Shown: positions 54,058 to 62,699 of the stretch, piece by piece | Layout: every line of letters begins with the position of its first letter | How positions within the stretch are numbered: the first letter of the stretch is position 1 | Origin: Collimonas silvisoli | GTDB taxonomy: Bacteria > Pseudomonadota > Gammaproteobacteria > Burkholderiales > Burkholderiaceae_D | DNA: 64,000 nt | Direction of reading: 5' to 3' | Assembly: GCF_018305005.1 (NCBI RefSeq) | Contig: NZ_JAGQEG010000006.1 | Coordinates: 25,846-89,845 of the forward strand | Made by a program: the position numbers and the translations under genes | The notes under the pieces: generated by a model | Told to the model about the DNA's origin: nothing | Databases searched by the model: none | Seen by the model: only the letters and a program-made list of their open reading frames with translations

Positions 54058-55041
54058 ATGACAGTCTCGACCACCAACAAACACACAAGACGCCATGTGC
54101 TGGCGTTGCTCTCAGCGGTCGCCGCCGGCGCATTTGCGGTGGGCGCGCCGCAGCTGGTGCAGGCGCAGGATAAACCGGTATTGCGCATTGGCTATCAAAA
54201 AGCAGCCAGCACCCTGGTCTTGCTGAAAGCCCACGGCACCTTGGAAAAACGTCTGGCCGCCCAGGGTATCGAAGTGAAATGGGCCGAGTTCGCCGCCGGT
54301 CCGCAATTGCTGGAAGCCTTGAATGTCGGCTCCGTCGATTTCGGTTATGTCGGTGAAGCGCCGCCTATCGTGGCGCAGGCGGCCGGCGCCGACTTTGTGT
54401 ATAGCGCCTACGAAATCCCGACACCGGAAGCGGAAAGCATCCTGGTGCCGAAGAACTCGGCTATCACGTCGCTGGCGCAACTGAAGGGCAAGAGAATCGC
54501 CTTCAACAAGGGTTCCGATGTGCATTGGCTGGTGATCAGCCTGTTAAAGAAAGGCGGCGTCGCCTACAACGAATTCCAGCCGATCTATCTGGCGCCGGCC
54601 GACGCCCGTGCTGCTTTCGAGCGCGGTGCGGTCGATGGCTGGGCGATCTGGGATCCGTTTCAAACGGCAGCCATCAAGCAGATCGACGCCAGGGTCCTGG
54701 CTAGCGGCAGCGGTGTCGTCAGCCATCACCAGTTCTTCTTGAGTGCGCGCAAGTATGCGGAAAAGAATCAGGCGGTAGTCAATGCGATTCTGGAAGAGAC
54801 CGGCAAAGAAGGGCAGTGGATACGCGCCAATTATAAGGAAGCGGCAGCCCAACTGGCGCCGATCCAGGGGCTGGAGCCGGAGGTGATTGAAGCCGGCCTC
54901 AAGCACTACGCCCACATCTACAAACCGATCGACAGCAAGGTGCTGGATGAACAGCAAAAGATCGCCGATACCTTCTATGAATTGAAGCTGATTCCCAAGA
55001 AAATATCGACCCGCGATGCTGTGCTGGCTACCAAATCCTGA
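54058..55041 (+). CDS. ssuA: Aliphatic sulfonate ABC transporter binding protein (paralogue 1)
   Basis: Periplasmic receptor of 327 residues with a Tat-like or Sec signal (TRRHVLALLSAVAAGAFAVGAPQLVQAQ). The mature part starts VLRIGYQKAASTLVLLKAHG, with [52 protein letters not shown]: the SsuA pattern. AGGAAACCAGCA precedes the ATG. A second binding protein gene follows after 11 bp. Confidence 0.93.
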   Translation: MTVSTTNKHTRRHVLALLSAVAAGAFAVGAPQLVQAQDKPVLRIGYQKAASTLVLLKAHGTLEKRLAAQGIEVKWAEFAAGPQLLEALNVGSVDFGYVGEAPPIVAQAAGADFVYSAYEIPTPEAESILVPKNSAITSLAQLKGKRIAFNKGSDVHWLVISLLKKGGVAYNEFQPIYLAPADARAAFERGAVDGWAIWDPFQTAAIKQIDARVLASGSGVVSHHQFFLSARKYAEKNQAVVNAILEETGKEGQWIRANYKEAAAQLAPIQGLEPEVIEAGLKHYAHIYKPIDSKVLDEQQKIADTFYELKLIPKKISTRDAVLATKS

Positions 55042-55052
55042 GAGCAGACATC

Positions 55053-56066
55053 ATGACTACCGCATTAATCCGTCGCCGCTTCTTGCAGAGAGTTCATCTG
55101 CTGTTGACGCTGCCACTATTGACCATCGTGCTGCCGTTGAGTCCATTGCAGGCGCAGCCTTTGGTTGATAAAAATGAACCGGAGCAGATACGCATCGGCT
55201 TCCAAAAAAGCGCGGTCAATCTGGTAGTGCTGAAACAACGCAATACCTTGGAGCGGCGCTTCAAGAACAGCAAGATAGTCTGGCTGGAATTTCCTGCCGG
55301 CCCGCAACTGCTGGAAGCCTTGTCCGCCGGTAGTCTGGATTTCGGCCTGACCGGGGATAGTCCGCCGGTATTTGCCCAGGCCGCCAACAAGGATTTGCTA
55401 TACGTCGGCGCCGAGCCGCCTAAGCCGGAGAGTTCTGCGCTGCTGGTGCAACCCGCTTCAGCGATCAAGACGCTGGCGGATTTGAAGGGCAAGCGGATCG
55501 CCTTGCAAAAGGGATCGAGCGCGCACTTCCTGCTGGTGCAAGCGGTGAAGAAAGCCGGTCTGGCCTGGAGCGATATCCAGCCGATCTATCTGGCGCCGGC
55601 AGATGCCCGCGCTGCGTTTGAACGCGGCAGCGTCGACGCCTGGGCGATCTGGGATCCGTATTACGGCGCCGCCGAGCTGAGTTTCAAACCGCGAATCCTG
55701 AGTACCGGCCGCGGCTTGTCCAACAATAATTCCTTCTACCTGGCGGCAAGAAGCTTTGCCGCAAACTATCCCGGCACGGTCTTGAACCTGCTGGATGAAC
55801 TGACCAAGGCCGATCGCTACGTGCAGCAAAATCGCAAGGAAGTGGCGCAGCTGATTGCCGATGTCAGCGGCTTGAACCTGGCCACCGTGCATCTGTTCCT
55901 GAGCCGCCGCGCCAATCCGTCGCCGACCACGGTGATCAGCCCGGCGATGGTGGCGGATCAACAGCGCGTTGCCGACAGCTTCAAGGAAATCGGCCTGATT
56001 CCGCGCGCGATCAAGGTAGCGGATATCGTCTGGTCACCCAGGAATGCGCCGCTGGCGCAGCAGTGA
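55053..56066 (+). CDS. Aliphatic sulfonate ABC transporter binding protein (paralogue 2)
   Basis: A 337-residue SsuA paralogue in tandem with the first. It shares [27 protein letters not shown], but its ligand-proximal segment reads [25 protein letters not shown] where paralogue 1 has YVGEAPPIVAQAAG, so ligand range probably differs. Signal peptide [24 protein letters not shown]. Both would feed the same SsuC/SsuB channel. Confidence 0.9.
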   Translation: MTTALIRRRFLQRVHLLLTLPLLTIVLPLSPLQAQPLVDKNEPEQIRIGFQKSAVNLVVLKQRNTLERRFKNSKIVWLEFPAGPQLLEALSAGSLDFGLTGDSPPVFAQAANKDLLYVGAEPPKPESSALLVQPASAIKTLADLKGKRIALQKGSSAHFLLVQAVKKAGLAWSDIQPIYLAPADARAAFERGSVDAWAIWDPYYGAAELSFKPRILSTGRGLSNNNSFYLAARSFAANYPGTVLNLLDELTKADRYVQQNRKEVAQLIADVSGLNLATVHLFLSRRANPSPTTVISPAMVADQQRVADSFKEIGLIPRAIKVADIVWSPRNAPLAQQ

Positions 56067-56098
56067 AGACACATTCATCAATCATTACGGAAGCAGTC

Positions 56099-57247
56099 AT
56101 GAACGTTTTCTGGTTTATCCCTACCCACGGCGACAGTCGCTACCTCGGCACCTCACAAGGCGCGCGTCCGGTCAATTTTGACTACATGAAGCAGATCGCA
56201 GTGGCTGCCGACACGCTCGGTTATGACGGCGTCTTGCTGCCGACCGGACGTTCCTGCGAAGATGCCTGGGTGGTCGCGTCGAGTTTGCTCGGCTTCACCC
56301 AGCGCCTGAAATTCCTGGTGGCGATTCGGCCGGGCTTGAGTACACCGGGTCTGGCGATTCGCATGGCGTCGACTTTCGATCGGTTGTCGAACGGCCGCTT
56401 GCTGATCAACGTGGTGACCGGCGGCGATCAGGCGGAACTGGAAGCCGACGGCTTGTTTGCGGAGCACGCCGAGCGTTATGAAATATCTTCGGAATTCCTC
56501 AATGTCTGGCGCGCTGCCTTGTCCGGCGAAGGCGGCGATGGCGGCTACAACTTCATCGGCAAGCACATCAAGGTCAAGGGTGCGAAGACCCTTTATCCGC
56601 CGGTGCAGAAACCGTATCCGCCTTTATATTTCGGCGGCTCCTCGGAGCCGGCGCATGAACTGGCGGCAGAACAGGTTGATGTCTACCTGACCTGGGGCGA
56701 ACCGCCGGCCGCAGTCGCAGAAAAAATTGCCGATATCCGTGCCCGTGCCGCTAAACATGGGCGCACCGTGCGCTTCGGGATCCGCTTGCATGTGATCGTG
56801 CGGGAGACCAATCAGGCGGCATGGGCCGCGGCCGAGGATTTGATCAGCCATGTCGATGACGATGTGATTGCGCGGGCGCAGGCGGCATTTTCCAAGATGG
56901 ACTCGGAAGGACAGCGGCGCATGGCGGCCTTGCATGGCGGCCGCCGCGACAAGCTGGAAGTGTCGCCCAATCTGTGGGCCGGGGTCGGCCTGGTGCGCGG
57001 CGGCGCTGGCACGGCGCTGGTCGGCGATGCTGAAACCGTGGCTGAGCGGATGCAGGAATATGCCGCATTGGGCATAGACACATTCATTCTCTCCGGCTAT
57101 CCGCATCTGGAGGAGTCTTACCGTTTTGCCGAGCTGGTTTTCCCGTTGCTGGGCAAAGGACGCGCAGCGTCCGGCGAGCCGGCGCTGACAGGGCCTTTCG
57201 GCGAAGTGATCGCCAACGGCTTGCTGCCGAAGGCATCGCAGAGTTGA
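56099..57247 (+). CDS. ssuD: FMNH2-dependent alkanesulfonate monooxygenase
   Basis: Splits alkanesulfonates into aldehyde and sulfite with O2 and reduced FMN from SsuE. 382 residues, luciferase-like TIM barrel. [35 protein letters not shown] with the conserved cysteine, and [16 protein letters not shown] are signature blocks. GGAAG precedes the ATG at 56099, 32 bp after the second binding-protein gene. It is the central catabolic enzyme of this locus. Confidence 0.96.
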   Translation: MNVFWFIPTHGDSRYLGTSQGARPVNFDYMKQIAVAADTLGYDGVLLPTGRSCEDAWVVASSLLGFTQRLKFLVAIRPGLSTPGLAIRMASTFDRLSNGRLLINVVTGGDQAELEADGLFAEHAERYEISSEFLNVWRAALSGEGGDGGYNFIGKHIKVKGAKTLYPPVQKPYPPLYFGGSSEPAHELAAEQVDVYLTWGEPPAAVAEKIADIRARAAKHGRTVRFGIRLHVIVRETNQAAWAAAEDLISHVDDDVIARAQAAFSKMDSEGQRRMAALHGGRRDKLEVSPNLWAGVGLVRGGAGTALVGDAETVAERMQEYAALGIDTFILSGYPHLEESYRFAELVFPLLGKGRAASGEPALTGPFGEVIANGLLPKASQS

Positions 57248-57257
57248 GGGAGTCGAG

Positions 57258-58106
57258 ATGAGCGCAATCAGCACAACAGCCGCAGCACCCGCATCGCTGC
57301 GCCAGCCACAAACCGGCGCGGCCACGGTGCGCAAAACTCACGCCGCAAAGATCTGGCAAGAACGCCTGTTGCCCTGGCTGCTGCCAGTGGCCTTGATTCT
57401 GGTTTGGGAATTCGCCGCCAAGGTCGGCTGGCTGTCGAGCCGGATTTTGCCGGAACCGTGGGCGGTGGCGCGCTCGGCCTGGTCGTTGACGCTGTCCGGC
57501 GAATTGTGGACCCATGTGCGGATCAGCGCCTGGCGCGCGATTTCCGGTTTCGCCGTGGGTGGCGGCCTGGGCTTGTTGCTGGGTTTGCTGACCGGGACTT
57601 TCAAGCAGGCCGAAACCCTGCTCGACACCAGCATCCAGATGATCCGAAACATCCCGGCGCTGGCCTTGATTCCGCTGGTGATCTTGTGGTTTGGCATCGA
57701 CGAGTCGTCGAAATTGTTCCTGGTATCGATAGGGGTGTTTTTCCCGGTGTATCTGAATACCTTCCACGGCATCCGCTCGGTCGACAAAGGCTTGATCGAA
57801 ATGGCCAAGAGTTACGGCTTGTCCGGCTGGCCCTTGTACCGCGACGTGATCTTGCCGGGAGCCTTGCCATCGATACTGGTCGGGGTGCGCTTCGCGCTGG
57901 GTCTGGTGTGGGTTTTGCTGATCGTTGCCGAAACCATCTCGGCGCAAGCAGGCATCGGCTACATGACCATGAATGCGCGTGAATTCCTGCAAACCGATGT
58001 GGTGCTGGTAGGGATCCTGTTATACGCCTTGCTCGGCAAACTGGCCGATATCCTGGCGCGCGCCCTGGAACGTTACTGGCTGCGCTGGCATCCCGGCTAC
58101 CGGTGA
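57258..58106 (+). CDS. ssuC: Aliphatic sulfonate ABC transporter permease
   Basis: A 282-residue inner-membrane permease with about six helices after a 35-residue cytosolic N-terminus. The EAA loop is [24 protein letters not shown], which contacts Ssu[31 protein letters not shown] is characteristic of SsuC. Ten bp separate it from ssuD; GAGGGAGTCGAG precedes the ATG. Confidence 0.95.
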   Translation: MSAISTTAAAPASLRQPQTGAATVRKTHAAKIWQERLLPWLLPVALILVWEFAAKVGWLSSRILPEPWAVARSAWSLTLSGELWTHVRISAWRAISGFAVGGGLGLLLGLLTGTFKQAETLLDTSIQMIRNIPALALIPLVILWFGIDESSKLFLVSIGVFFPVYLNTFHGIRSVDKGLIEMAKSYGLSGWPLYRDVILPGALPSILVGVRFALGLVWVLLIVAETISAQAGIGYMTMNAREFLQTDVVLVGILLYALLGKLADILARALERYWLRWHPGYR

Positions 58107-58128
58107 GTGTGTTGCAAAGTTAACCAAG

Positions 58129-58989
58129 ATGGAAGCGAAGATGCAAATTGATCCAGTTGAAAATGCTGAAATAGAAACCGCCGCCAGGCTTGGCGCCGGC
58201 CGCGGTGTCGGCCTTCGGGTGCGCTCGGTATCGAAATCGTATGCCGGCCGGAAAGTGCTGAAGACGCTCAACGTCGAGATCGCCGCCGGTGAATTCGTCG
58301 CCATCGTCGGCCGCAGCGGTTGCGGCAAGAGCACCTTGCTGCGCCTGATCGCCGGGCTGGAACAGCCGAGCAGCGGGAATCTCTACTTTGGCGCCGGCGA
58401 TGTTAAACCTGAGATTCAGCCGGAGATCCGCATCATGTTCCAGGATTCGCGGCTGCTGCCGTGGAAGCGGGTGCTCAACAATGTCGGCCTGGGCTTGCCA
58501 CGCGCTTCGCTGGCTTCGGCCAAAGCTTTGGCGCAGGTCGGCCTGGAAGACCGCGCCCACGAATGGCCGGCGGTGTTGTCCGGCGGCCAGCGGCAGCGGG
58601 TGGCGCTGGCGCGGGCACTGGTGCATGACCCGGAACTGCTGCTGTTGGACGAACCGCTGGGTGCGCTGGACGCCTTGACCCGTATCGAGATGCAGCAACT
58701 GATCGAATCCTTGTGGAAAGAACGCGGCTTCACCGCCGTGCTGGTGACGCATGACGTGCAAGAGGCGATTGCCCTGGCCGACCGTGTATTGCTGATCGAA
58801 GACGGCGAAATCACGCTGGATGAACGGATCAGCCTGTCGCGTCCACGGGCGCGCGGCAACCTGGCTTTTGCGCAGCTGGAAGAACGGATTCTGGCGCGCG
58901 TACTGAAACACCCGGCAGCACAGCTTGATTCGGCGCTGGGCGACGTATCGCTGCAGCGCACGGTCAGCCAGGTTGGCTGGGCGATCTGA
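58129..58989 (+). CDS. ssuB: Aliphatic sulfonate ABC transporter ATPase
   Basis: A 286-residue ATPase. Walker [10 protein letters not shown] near residues 62-70, signature [15 protein letters not shown], Walker [13 protein letters not shown] and the H-loop VTHDVQEA are intact. [20 protein letters not shown] is typical of SsuB. The ATG at 58129 gives the longest form; the ATG at 58141, after GGAAGCGAAG, is equally likely. Confidence 0.95.
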   Translation: MEAKMQIDPVENAEIETAARLGAGRGVGLRVRSVSKSYAGRKVLKTLNVEIAAGEFVAIVGRSGCGKSTLLRLIAGLEQPSSGNLYFGAGDVKPEIQPEIRIMFQDSRLLPWKRVLNNVGLGLPRASLASAKALAQVGLEDRAHEWPAVLSGGQRQRVALARALVHDPELLLLDEPLGALDALTRIEMQQLIESLWKERGFTAVLVTHDVQEAIALADRVLLIEDGEITLDERISLSRPRARGNLAFAQLEERILARVLKHPAAQLDSALGDVSLQRTVSQVGWAI

Positions 58990-59035
58990 TTTTTGATGTC
59001 ACTTTTGATGCAACCGTATTACCAAAGGAGAAACC

Positions 59036-59251
59036 ATGAGCATCCAGGCAATTAACGTCCGCAACCAGTTCCGCGGCAAGATCCACAGCATTACCGAGGA
59101 TGAGGTGTTATCCGCGCTCGACATCGAAACGCCTTCCGGCATCGTTTCCTCAGTCATCACTACCCGTTCGGTGCGCGATCTGGGGTTGGTGGTGGGATCT
59201 GAAGTGGTGGCGCTGGTGAAGGCCACCGAAGTCTCCATCGCCAAATTGTAA
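59036..59251 (+). CDS. Molbindin (Mop/TOBE-domain) 1
   Basis: A 71-residue single TOBE/Mop domain, the size of molybdate/tungstate-storing molbindins (hexamers). It starts MSIQAINVRNQFRGKI and has SVITTRSVRDLGL, the oxyanion-binding region. AAAGGAG precedes the ATG. It lies 46 bp after ssuB and 45 bp before a second copy that is 54 of 71 residues identical. Presence in a sulfonate operon is notable because molybdate and sulfate compete for transporters. Confidence 0.9.
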   Translation: MSIQAINVRNQFRGKIHSITEDEVLSALDIETPSGIVSSVITTRSVRDLGLVVGSEVVALVKATEVSIAKL

Positions 59252-59296
59252 TTTTTTGCAATCGGCAAATTCAATCATTCTTTTCAGGAAAATATC

Positions 59297-59512
59297 ATGA
59301 CTATCCAAGCTATCAATGTACGTAACCAGTTCAAAGGCAAGATCAAGGCTATCATCGAAGGCACCGTGGTGTCGGAAGTCGATGTCGAGACCCCGGCCGG
59401 CATCGTCACTTCGGTGATCACTACCCGTTCGGTCAAGGATCTGGGGCTGGTCATCGGCACCGAAGTGGTGGCGCTGGTAAAGGCCACCGAAGTTTCGATC
59501 GCCAAGATCTGA
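59297..59512 (+). CDS. Molbindin (Mop/TOBE-domain) 2
   Basis: Second 71-residue Mop domain, 76 percent identical to its neighbour by direct count (17 differences). Most differences fall in residues 13-38, while the second half is almost unchanged (VALVKATEVSIAK shared). CAGGAAAATATC precedes the ATG. The pair arose by tandem duplication and may form mixed hexamers. No Mo-enzyme gene is nearby. Confidence 0.9.
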   Translation: MTIQAINVRNQFKGKIKAIIEGTVVSEVDVETPAGIVTSVITTRSVKDLGLVIGTEVVALVKATEVSIAKI

Positions 59513-59552
59513 TTACTATCCGCTGCTTGTATTGACCACATTGAGATCAGCC

Positions 59553-60449
59553 ATGTCCTTTCCCGCTCTGGAGCAGTATCTGGCACGTTTGAATGGCGCC
59601 AGAGATAACGCAACCTCGGACGAGACCCGTAGCGATTGCCGGGTCTGGCTGGATGGCGACGGACGCGCCCAGGGGCGCTATTTCAATACCACCCTGACCA
59701 GCGTATTCCAGCCCCTGCGCCGGATCGAGGCCGGCGCAGGCAAGGGCGCCATCGTCGGCCATGAAGGTTTTGCCCATAGTTACTCAGCCAACGACAACGG
59801 CCTGTATCTATGGAAATTGCTGGATCATGCGGCCAGCGACGACGAATCGATCGAGCTCGATCGTCTGTGCCGCATGCTGCATTCGATCAATTTCTACCGG
59901 CAGGCAGAGGCGCTCGCCGGCGATCTGTACCTGAGCGTGCATGCGCGTTTGCTGGCGGCGGTCGACAGCAATCACGGCATGGCGTTCCGGCGTATCCTGA
60001 GCTTGCTCGGTTTGCCGCATGACAGGATCGTGCTGCAACTGCCGACCATTACTGAAAACCAGGGCTGGCTGTTGAACTATGTACTGGATAACTACCGGCG
60101 CAATCATTTCCGGCTGGCGGTGAATGCCGACGATGTGGCGCAAGCCGCGCATCTGCTGGAACGGGTGCGGCCGGATGTGATCAAGATCGATGCCCGCGGC
60201 GTCACGCATGACGAGCAGACCACGCGTTTGCTGGAAGACTGCGCCAAGCGCGGGATCCAGGTGATTTTCAAACGCCTGGAAAAAGCGCGTGATCTGGAAG
60301 TGCTGCAGCAACTGGCAAGAATCGCCGTATTGCCTTTGCATGCACAGGGTTTTCTGTGGGATTTGCCGCAAGCCGCACTGCACGCATTTGTCGCAGCCAC
60401 GCTGCAAGACGGCATCTCGGCAGCGGCGCTTGATGCCGGGGGAGATTAA
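59553..60449 (+). CDS. Degenerate EAL-domain protein
   Basis: A 298-residue EAL-fold protein. The family motif E-A-L reads GHEGFAHS; N of the VNxS motif is H (LSVHARLL); the second acidic motif reads LQLPTIT; the DDFG region is replaced (VNADDVAQ); the lysine motif DVIKIDARGV and C-terminal QGFLWDLP remain. With most metal ligands gone it should not hydrolyse c-di-GMP well and may be a c-di-GMP sensor or unrelated adaptor. It is in line with the ssu genes, 40 bp after mop2, and is followed by a hydrolase gene after 2 bp. Confidence 0.85.
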   Translation: MSFPALEQYLARLNGARDNATSDETRSDCRVWLDGDGRAQGRYFNTTLTSVFQPLRRIEAGAGKGAIVGHEGFAHSYSANDNGLYLWKLLDHAASDDESIELDRLCRMLHSINFYRQAEALAGDLYLSVHARLLAAVDSNHGMAFRRILSLLGLPHDRIVLQLPTITENQGWLLNYVLDNYRRNHFRLAVNADDVAQAAHLLERVRPDVIKIDARGVTHDEQTTRLLEDCAKRGIQVIFKRLEKARDLEVLQQLARIAVLPLHAQGFLWDLPQAALHAFVAATLQDGISAAALDAGGD

Positions 60450-60451
60450 TC

Positions 60452-61027
60452 ATGGCGACGCTGTCATCGTTCCGCGTGCTGGTGGTGCCTGGGCTGTACA
60501 ACAGCAGCCCGCAGCATTGGCAATCGCGATGGCAGCGGCTATATCCCAGCTTTGAACGCGTTGAGCAAGCGCAGTGGGATGCGCCGGTACTGGAAGTCTG
60601 GTCGGAACGCCTGCAGCAGCGACTGCGGCAGTCGGAACAGCCGACCTTGGCGGTAGCGCACAGCTTCGGCTGTCTGACCACGGTGCATAGCGCCTTGAGC
60701 GAGATTCCGAATCTGGCTGGGGCGCTATTGGTGGCGCCGGCCGATCCGGATAAATTCGATGTCAGTGCTGCGGTGAACGGACGCCTGCCGCTGCCGGCGA
60801 TCGTGGTGGGTAGTCTTAACGATCCCTGGATGGAAAGCCAGCGTGCGCGTCACTGGGCGAAAACCTGGGGTGCCGAGTACATCGACGCCGGCGCGCTTGG
60901 GCATATCAACGCCGAATCCAATCTGGGCGACTGGCTGTATGGCCAGTCTTTGTTGCAGCGCCTGGTAACGCTGGCTAGCGAGCGTCCGCGGGAACCCGCT
61001 ACAGCGCGTCCCATGGCCACTCGCTAG
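60452..61027 (+). CDS. RBBP9/YdeN-type serine hydrolase
   Basis: A 191-residue alpha/beta hydrolase. VVPGLYNSSPQHWQSRW opens the fold, the nucleophile is in LAVAHSFGCLTT, and the final histidine is in AGALGHINAES. Substrate unknown; RBBP9 proteins are small serine hydrolases/esterases. The start lies 2 bp after the EAL gene stop with GGGGGAG before it, so the two are translated together. It is convergent with the ammonia-lyase gene (9-bp gap). Confidence 0.88.
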   Translation: MATLSSFRVLVVPGLYNSSPQHWQSRWQRLYPSFERVEQAQWDAPVLEVWSERLQQRLRQSEQPTLAVAHSFGCLTTVHSALSEIPNLAGALLVAPADPDKFDVSAAVNGRLPLPAIVVGSLNDPWMESQRARHWAKTWGAEYIDAGALGHINAESNLGDWLYGQSLLQRLVTLASERPREPATARPMATR

Positions 61028-61036
61028 CCGATCTTC

Positions 61037-62668
61037 TTAGGCAAACTTGCCGATCTTATTGACCACCGCGTTGCGCACCGAACCGCTGACCACAAACGAT
61101 TGCGCCACCGCGATATCGTTGTGGAACCAGCGATCGCCTTCCAGGCAAGCCGGAATCTGACGGCGGATTTCCTGATACGCCGCCTGCGTGCCCTGGCCCA
61201 ACACAAAACCCGGCAGCAGATCTTCAGTCATGGTCAAGGCTTGCGCCGCCAGCAGCATCTCCACGCCGATGATGTATTGCGTATTCGCCACCACCGTCGC
61301 CGCCTTGCGCGCACACCAGGTCGAGTTGGAGACGTGGTCTTCGCTATTGCCCTTGGCCGGAATGCTGTCGACGCTGCCCGGCATGCACAGGGTGCGGTTT
61401 TCCATCACCAGCGAACTCAACGAACATTGCACCACCGGATAGCCGGTATTGACGCCCCGCACGCCGCTCATCAGGTTGCGCGGCAAGCCCCAGGACAAGG
61501 TCGGATCGATCAGGCGCGCCACCCGGCGTTCGCAGATGCTGCCCAGATCGGTGATCGCCATCGCCAGCAGGTCCATCGCTTGCGCCAGGTACTGGCCGTG
61601 GAAATTGCCGCCGGAAATGATCTCGAAGCCGCCGCCTTCCTTATCGAAAATCAGCGGGTTGTCGGTGGCCGAGTTGATTTCCTTGTCGACGATGTTGTCG
61701 ATATAGTCGAGCGCATCGAACACCGGGCCGTAGACTTGCGGCGAGCAGCGCAGCGAATACACGTCCTGGATCCGTGCGGTGTAAGGGATATCGGTGCGGC
61801 GCAGCTCTTCCGGGAACTGCACGGCGCGCGCTTCGTGCGTGGTGCGGGTCGAACTGGACAGCAGCTTGCGGATGATGGCGGCAGTCTTGATCTGGCCGGC
61901 ATGCGGACGCGCTTGCTGGATGCGGTGATCGAAAGCCGCCATTTCGGCGCGCATCGCTTCCAGGGTCAGGCCCAGCGACAGACAAGCATCGCTCAGCAGA
62001 TTGCGCGCATCATGCGCCACCAGCACCGCCACCGCTAGCGAAGCGGTACAGCCGTTGATCAGCGCCGAGGCATCCTTGGCTTTCAAATCGAACTTGACCG
62101 GACCGACACCCGCCTTGGCAATCGCTTGCGGCGCGCTCATGCGCTGGCCCTGATACATCACTTCGGCTTCGTCGAAACCGGCGATGGCAGCGGCCAGATA
62201 AGACAGCGGCGCCAGATCGCCGGAAGCGCCGACCGATCCCTTTTGCGGCATGATCGGATGGATGCCGGCATTCAGGAAAGCCAGCAGACGATCCACCACT
62301 TCCACCCGCGGCGCCGAATAATTGCTGGCGAAAGCGTTGGCGCGCAACAGCATGGTGGCGCGGCTGACTTCTTCCGAGAACGGTTCGCCGATGCCGGCGC
62401 AATGAGCCTTGATCAGCTGGGTCTGGAACAGTTCGATATGCTCGACCTTGATGCGGGTGTCTTTCAACAGGCCGACGCCGGTGTTGAAGCTGTACATCAT
62501 CGGCGCTTCGTCGTGCATCCAGGTGGCTTCGATGTAGTCGCGGCTTTCCTTCAAGGCGGCGCGTGAAGAGTCGGCCAGGGCCACCGGCAGATGCGGGGCG
62601 CGGGCGACGTCGACTACTTGCTGCGCGGTCAGGTTGAAACCGTCGATGGTGATGGTGGTGTTAGTCAT
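61037..62668 (-). CDS. HAL/PAL-family aromatic amino acid ammonia-lyase, non-canonical
   Basis: A 543-residue MIO-dependent lyase, the size of HutH. The MIO triad A148-S149-G150 lies in KGSVGASGDLAPLSY, and Y59 in YSFNTGVG and QDVYSLRC are kept. Two regions depart from standard HutH: INGCTASLA replaces the usual NGTQ segment, and NSEDHVSN replaces QEDHVSM. The usual hut genes (hutU, hutI, hutG) are absent, and the next gene is a carbamoylase. The substrate may be histidine or a related imidazole such as ergothioneine. The ATG at 62668 is chosen. Confidence 0.85.
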   Translation of the reverse strand: MTNTTITIDGFNLTAQQVVDVARAPHLPVALADSSRAALKESRDYIEATWMHDEAPMMYSFNTGVGLLKDTRIKVEHIELFQTQLIKAHCAGIGEPFSEEVSRATMLLRANAFASNYSAPRVEVVDRLLAFLNAGIHPIMPQKGSVGASGDLAPLSYLAAAIAGFDEAEVMYQGQRMSAPQAIAKAGVGPVKFDLKAKDASALINGCTASLAVAVLVAHDARNLLSDACLSLGLTLEAMRAEMAAFDHRIQQARPHAGQIKTAAIIRKLLSSSTRTTHEARAVQFPEELRRTDIPYTARIQDVYSLRCSPQVYGPVFDALDYIDNIVDKEINSATDNPLIFDKEGGGFEIISGGNFHGQYLAQAMDLLAMAITDLGSICERRVARLIDPTLSWGLPRNLMSGVRGVNTGYPVVQCSLSSLVMENRTLCMPGSVDSIPAKGNSEDHVSNSTWCARKAATVVANTQYIIGVEMLLAAQALTMTEDLLPGFVLGQGTQAAYQEIRRQIPACLEGDRWFHNDIAVAQSFVVSGSVRNAVVNKIGKFA

Positions 62669-62699
62669 GTTCAAATCCAAAGTAGAAATTCAAAGTAAA

